Source: Clusia tigrina (lineage: Eukaryota > Arthropoda > Insecta > Diptera > Clusiidae). Taken from it: DNA of 64,000 nucleotides. The notes under the pieces were generated by a model. It searched no databases and was not told the origin of the DNA. It saw only the letters and a list, made by a program, of their open reading frames with translations. Positions 63,819-64,000 of the stretch are shown here, one piece after another. The DNA lies in assembly GCA_920105625.2 (NCBI GenBank), contig OV050031.1, positions 72,797,995 through 72,861,994 on the forward strand, given 5' to 3'. The stretch's first letter is position 1. Each line of letters begins with the position of its first letter. A program made the translations under genes and the position numbers.

Positions 63819-64000
63819 AATCGACAGCGGAAGCGACTGAGACGCCTACAGAGACGCTGACAGTGCCTGCGACGCCGACTGAGGCAGATAGGGGTAGATA
63901 TAGGTATAGAGAAAGCAGCAGACCCCCCCCCAATCAACAGCAGCACTGACTGAGACGCCTATAGAGACGCTGACAGAGGCTGCGACGCCGACTGAGACGC

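Larger units (their letters stand above)
40984..64000 (+). repeat. 122-bp satellite array, block D
   Basis: About 190 units in the same orientation, continuing past the window end. Shared marks are GAGGAAGATAGGAGTAGATA, CGACGGCGGCAGCGACTGAG with GAGGCCTAC, CAATCAACAGCAGCACCGAC, GAAGCGACTGAGACGCATAC, GCGACGCCGTCTGACGC, and GACGCCTAATAGATAGAGG (48,960, 51,939, 56,636, 61,533). Most link to block B across the 16-41 kb interval. It contains a large tandem duplication at 53.8-63.8 kb. C-runs reach 12 bases at 59,761-59,772. No transposable element or gene is seen in these 23 kb. Confidence 0.97.

Noticed and set aside
1..64000. Telomeric repeat array
   Set aside because: The unit is 122 bp, not a short telomere repeat such as TTAGG, and no such short repeats are seen.

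Overview
This is an animal nuclear window, most likely from an insect, made almost entirely of one satellite DNA. A GC-rich unit of about 122 bp repeats head to tail, always in the same orientation, from base 1 to base 64,000. It is broken only by a 200-N assembly gap (11,665-11,864) and four transposable-element segments. I see no host gene, tRNA, rRNA or other cellular RNA gene. The insect call is inference: it rests on the retroelement types (an R1-clade non-LTR element, an I-like element with an RNase H domain and a (TAA)n tail, and a TGTT...AACA LTR) and on the satellite having no strong CpG depletion. A fly is plausible, but I cannot name a species.

Layout: satellite block A (1-11,664), gap, block B (11,865-16,487), I-like remnant copy 1 on the minus strand (16,488-18,034), satellite (18,035-19,940), a 503-bp solo LTR on the minus strand (19,941-20,443), satellite (20,444-21,870), I-like remnant copy 2 (21,871-23,415), satellite block C (23,416-35,990), a degenerate R1-clade element on the plus strand (35,991-40,983), satellite block D (40,984-64,000).

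The unit is built from degenerate 12-bp modules (GCCGACTGAGAC, GCCTACAGAGAC and relatives) followed by a non-modular half containing GGGGTAGATATAGG, a C-run of variable length and AATCGACAGCGGCAGC. Units are grouped into larger duplicated segments of about 5.4 kb, 9.56 kb and 4.9 kb, so the array has grown by repeated unequal exchange. The two I-like copies share the same truncation point, tail and flanks, so they are one insertion later copied along with the satellite around it.

The many long reading frames on the minus strand are a composition effect. The plus strand is only about 10% T, so the consensus carries a single minus-strand stop per unit. Because 122 is not a multiple of 3, each frame meets that stop only once per three units. 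None of these frames is annotated as a gene. The only recognisable protein sequences are the disabled retroelement ORFs.
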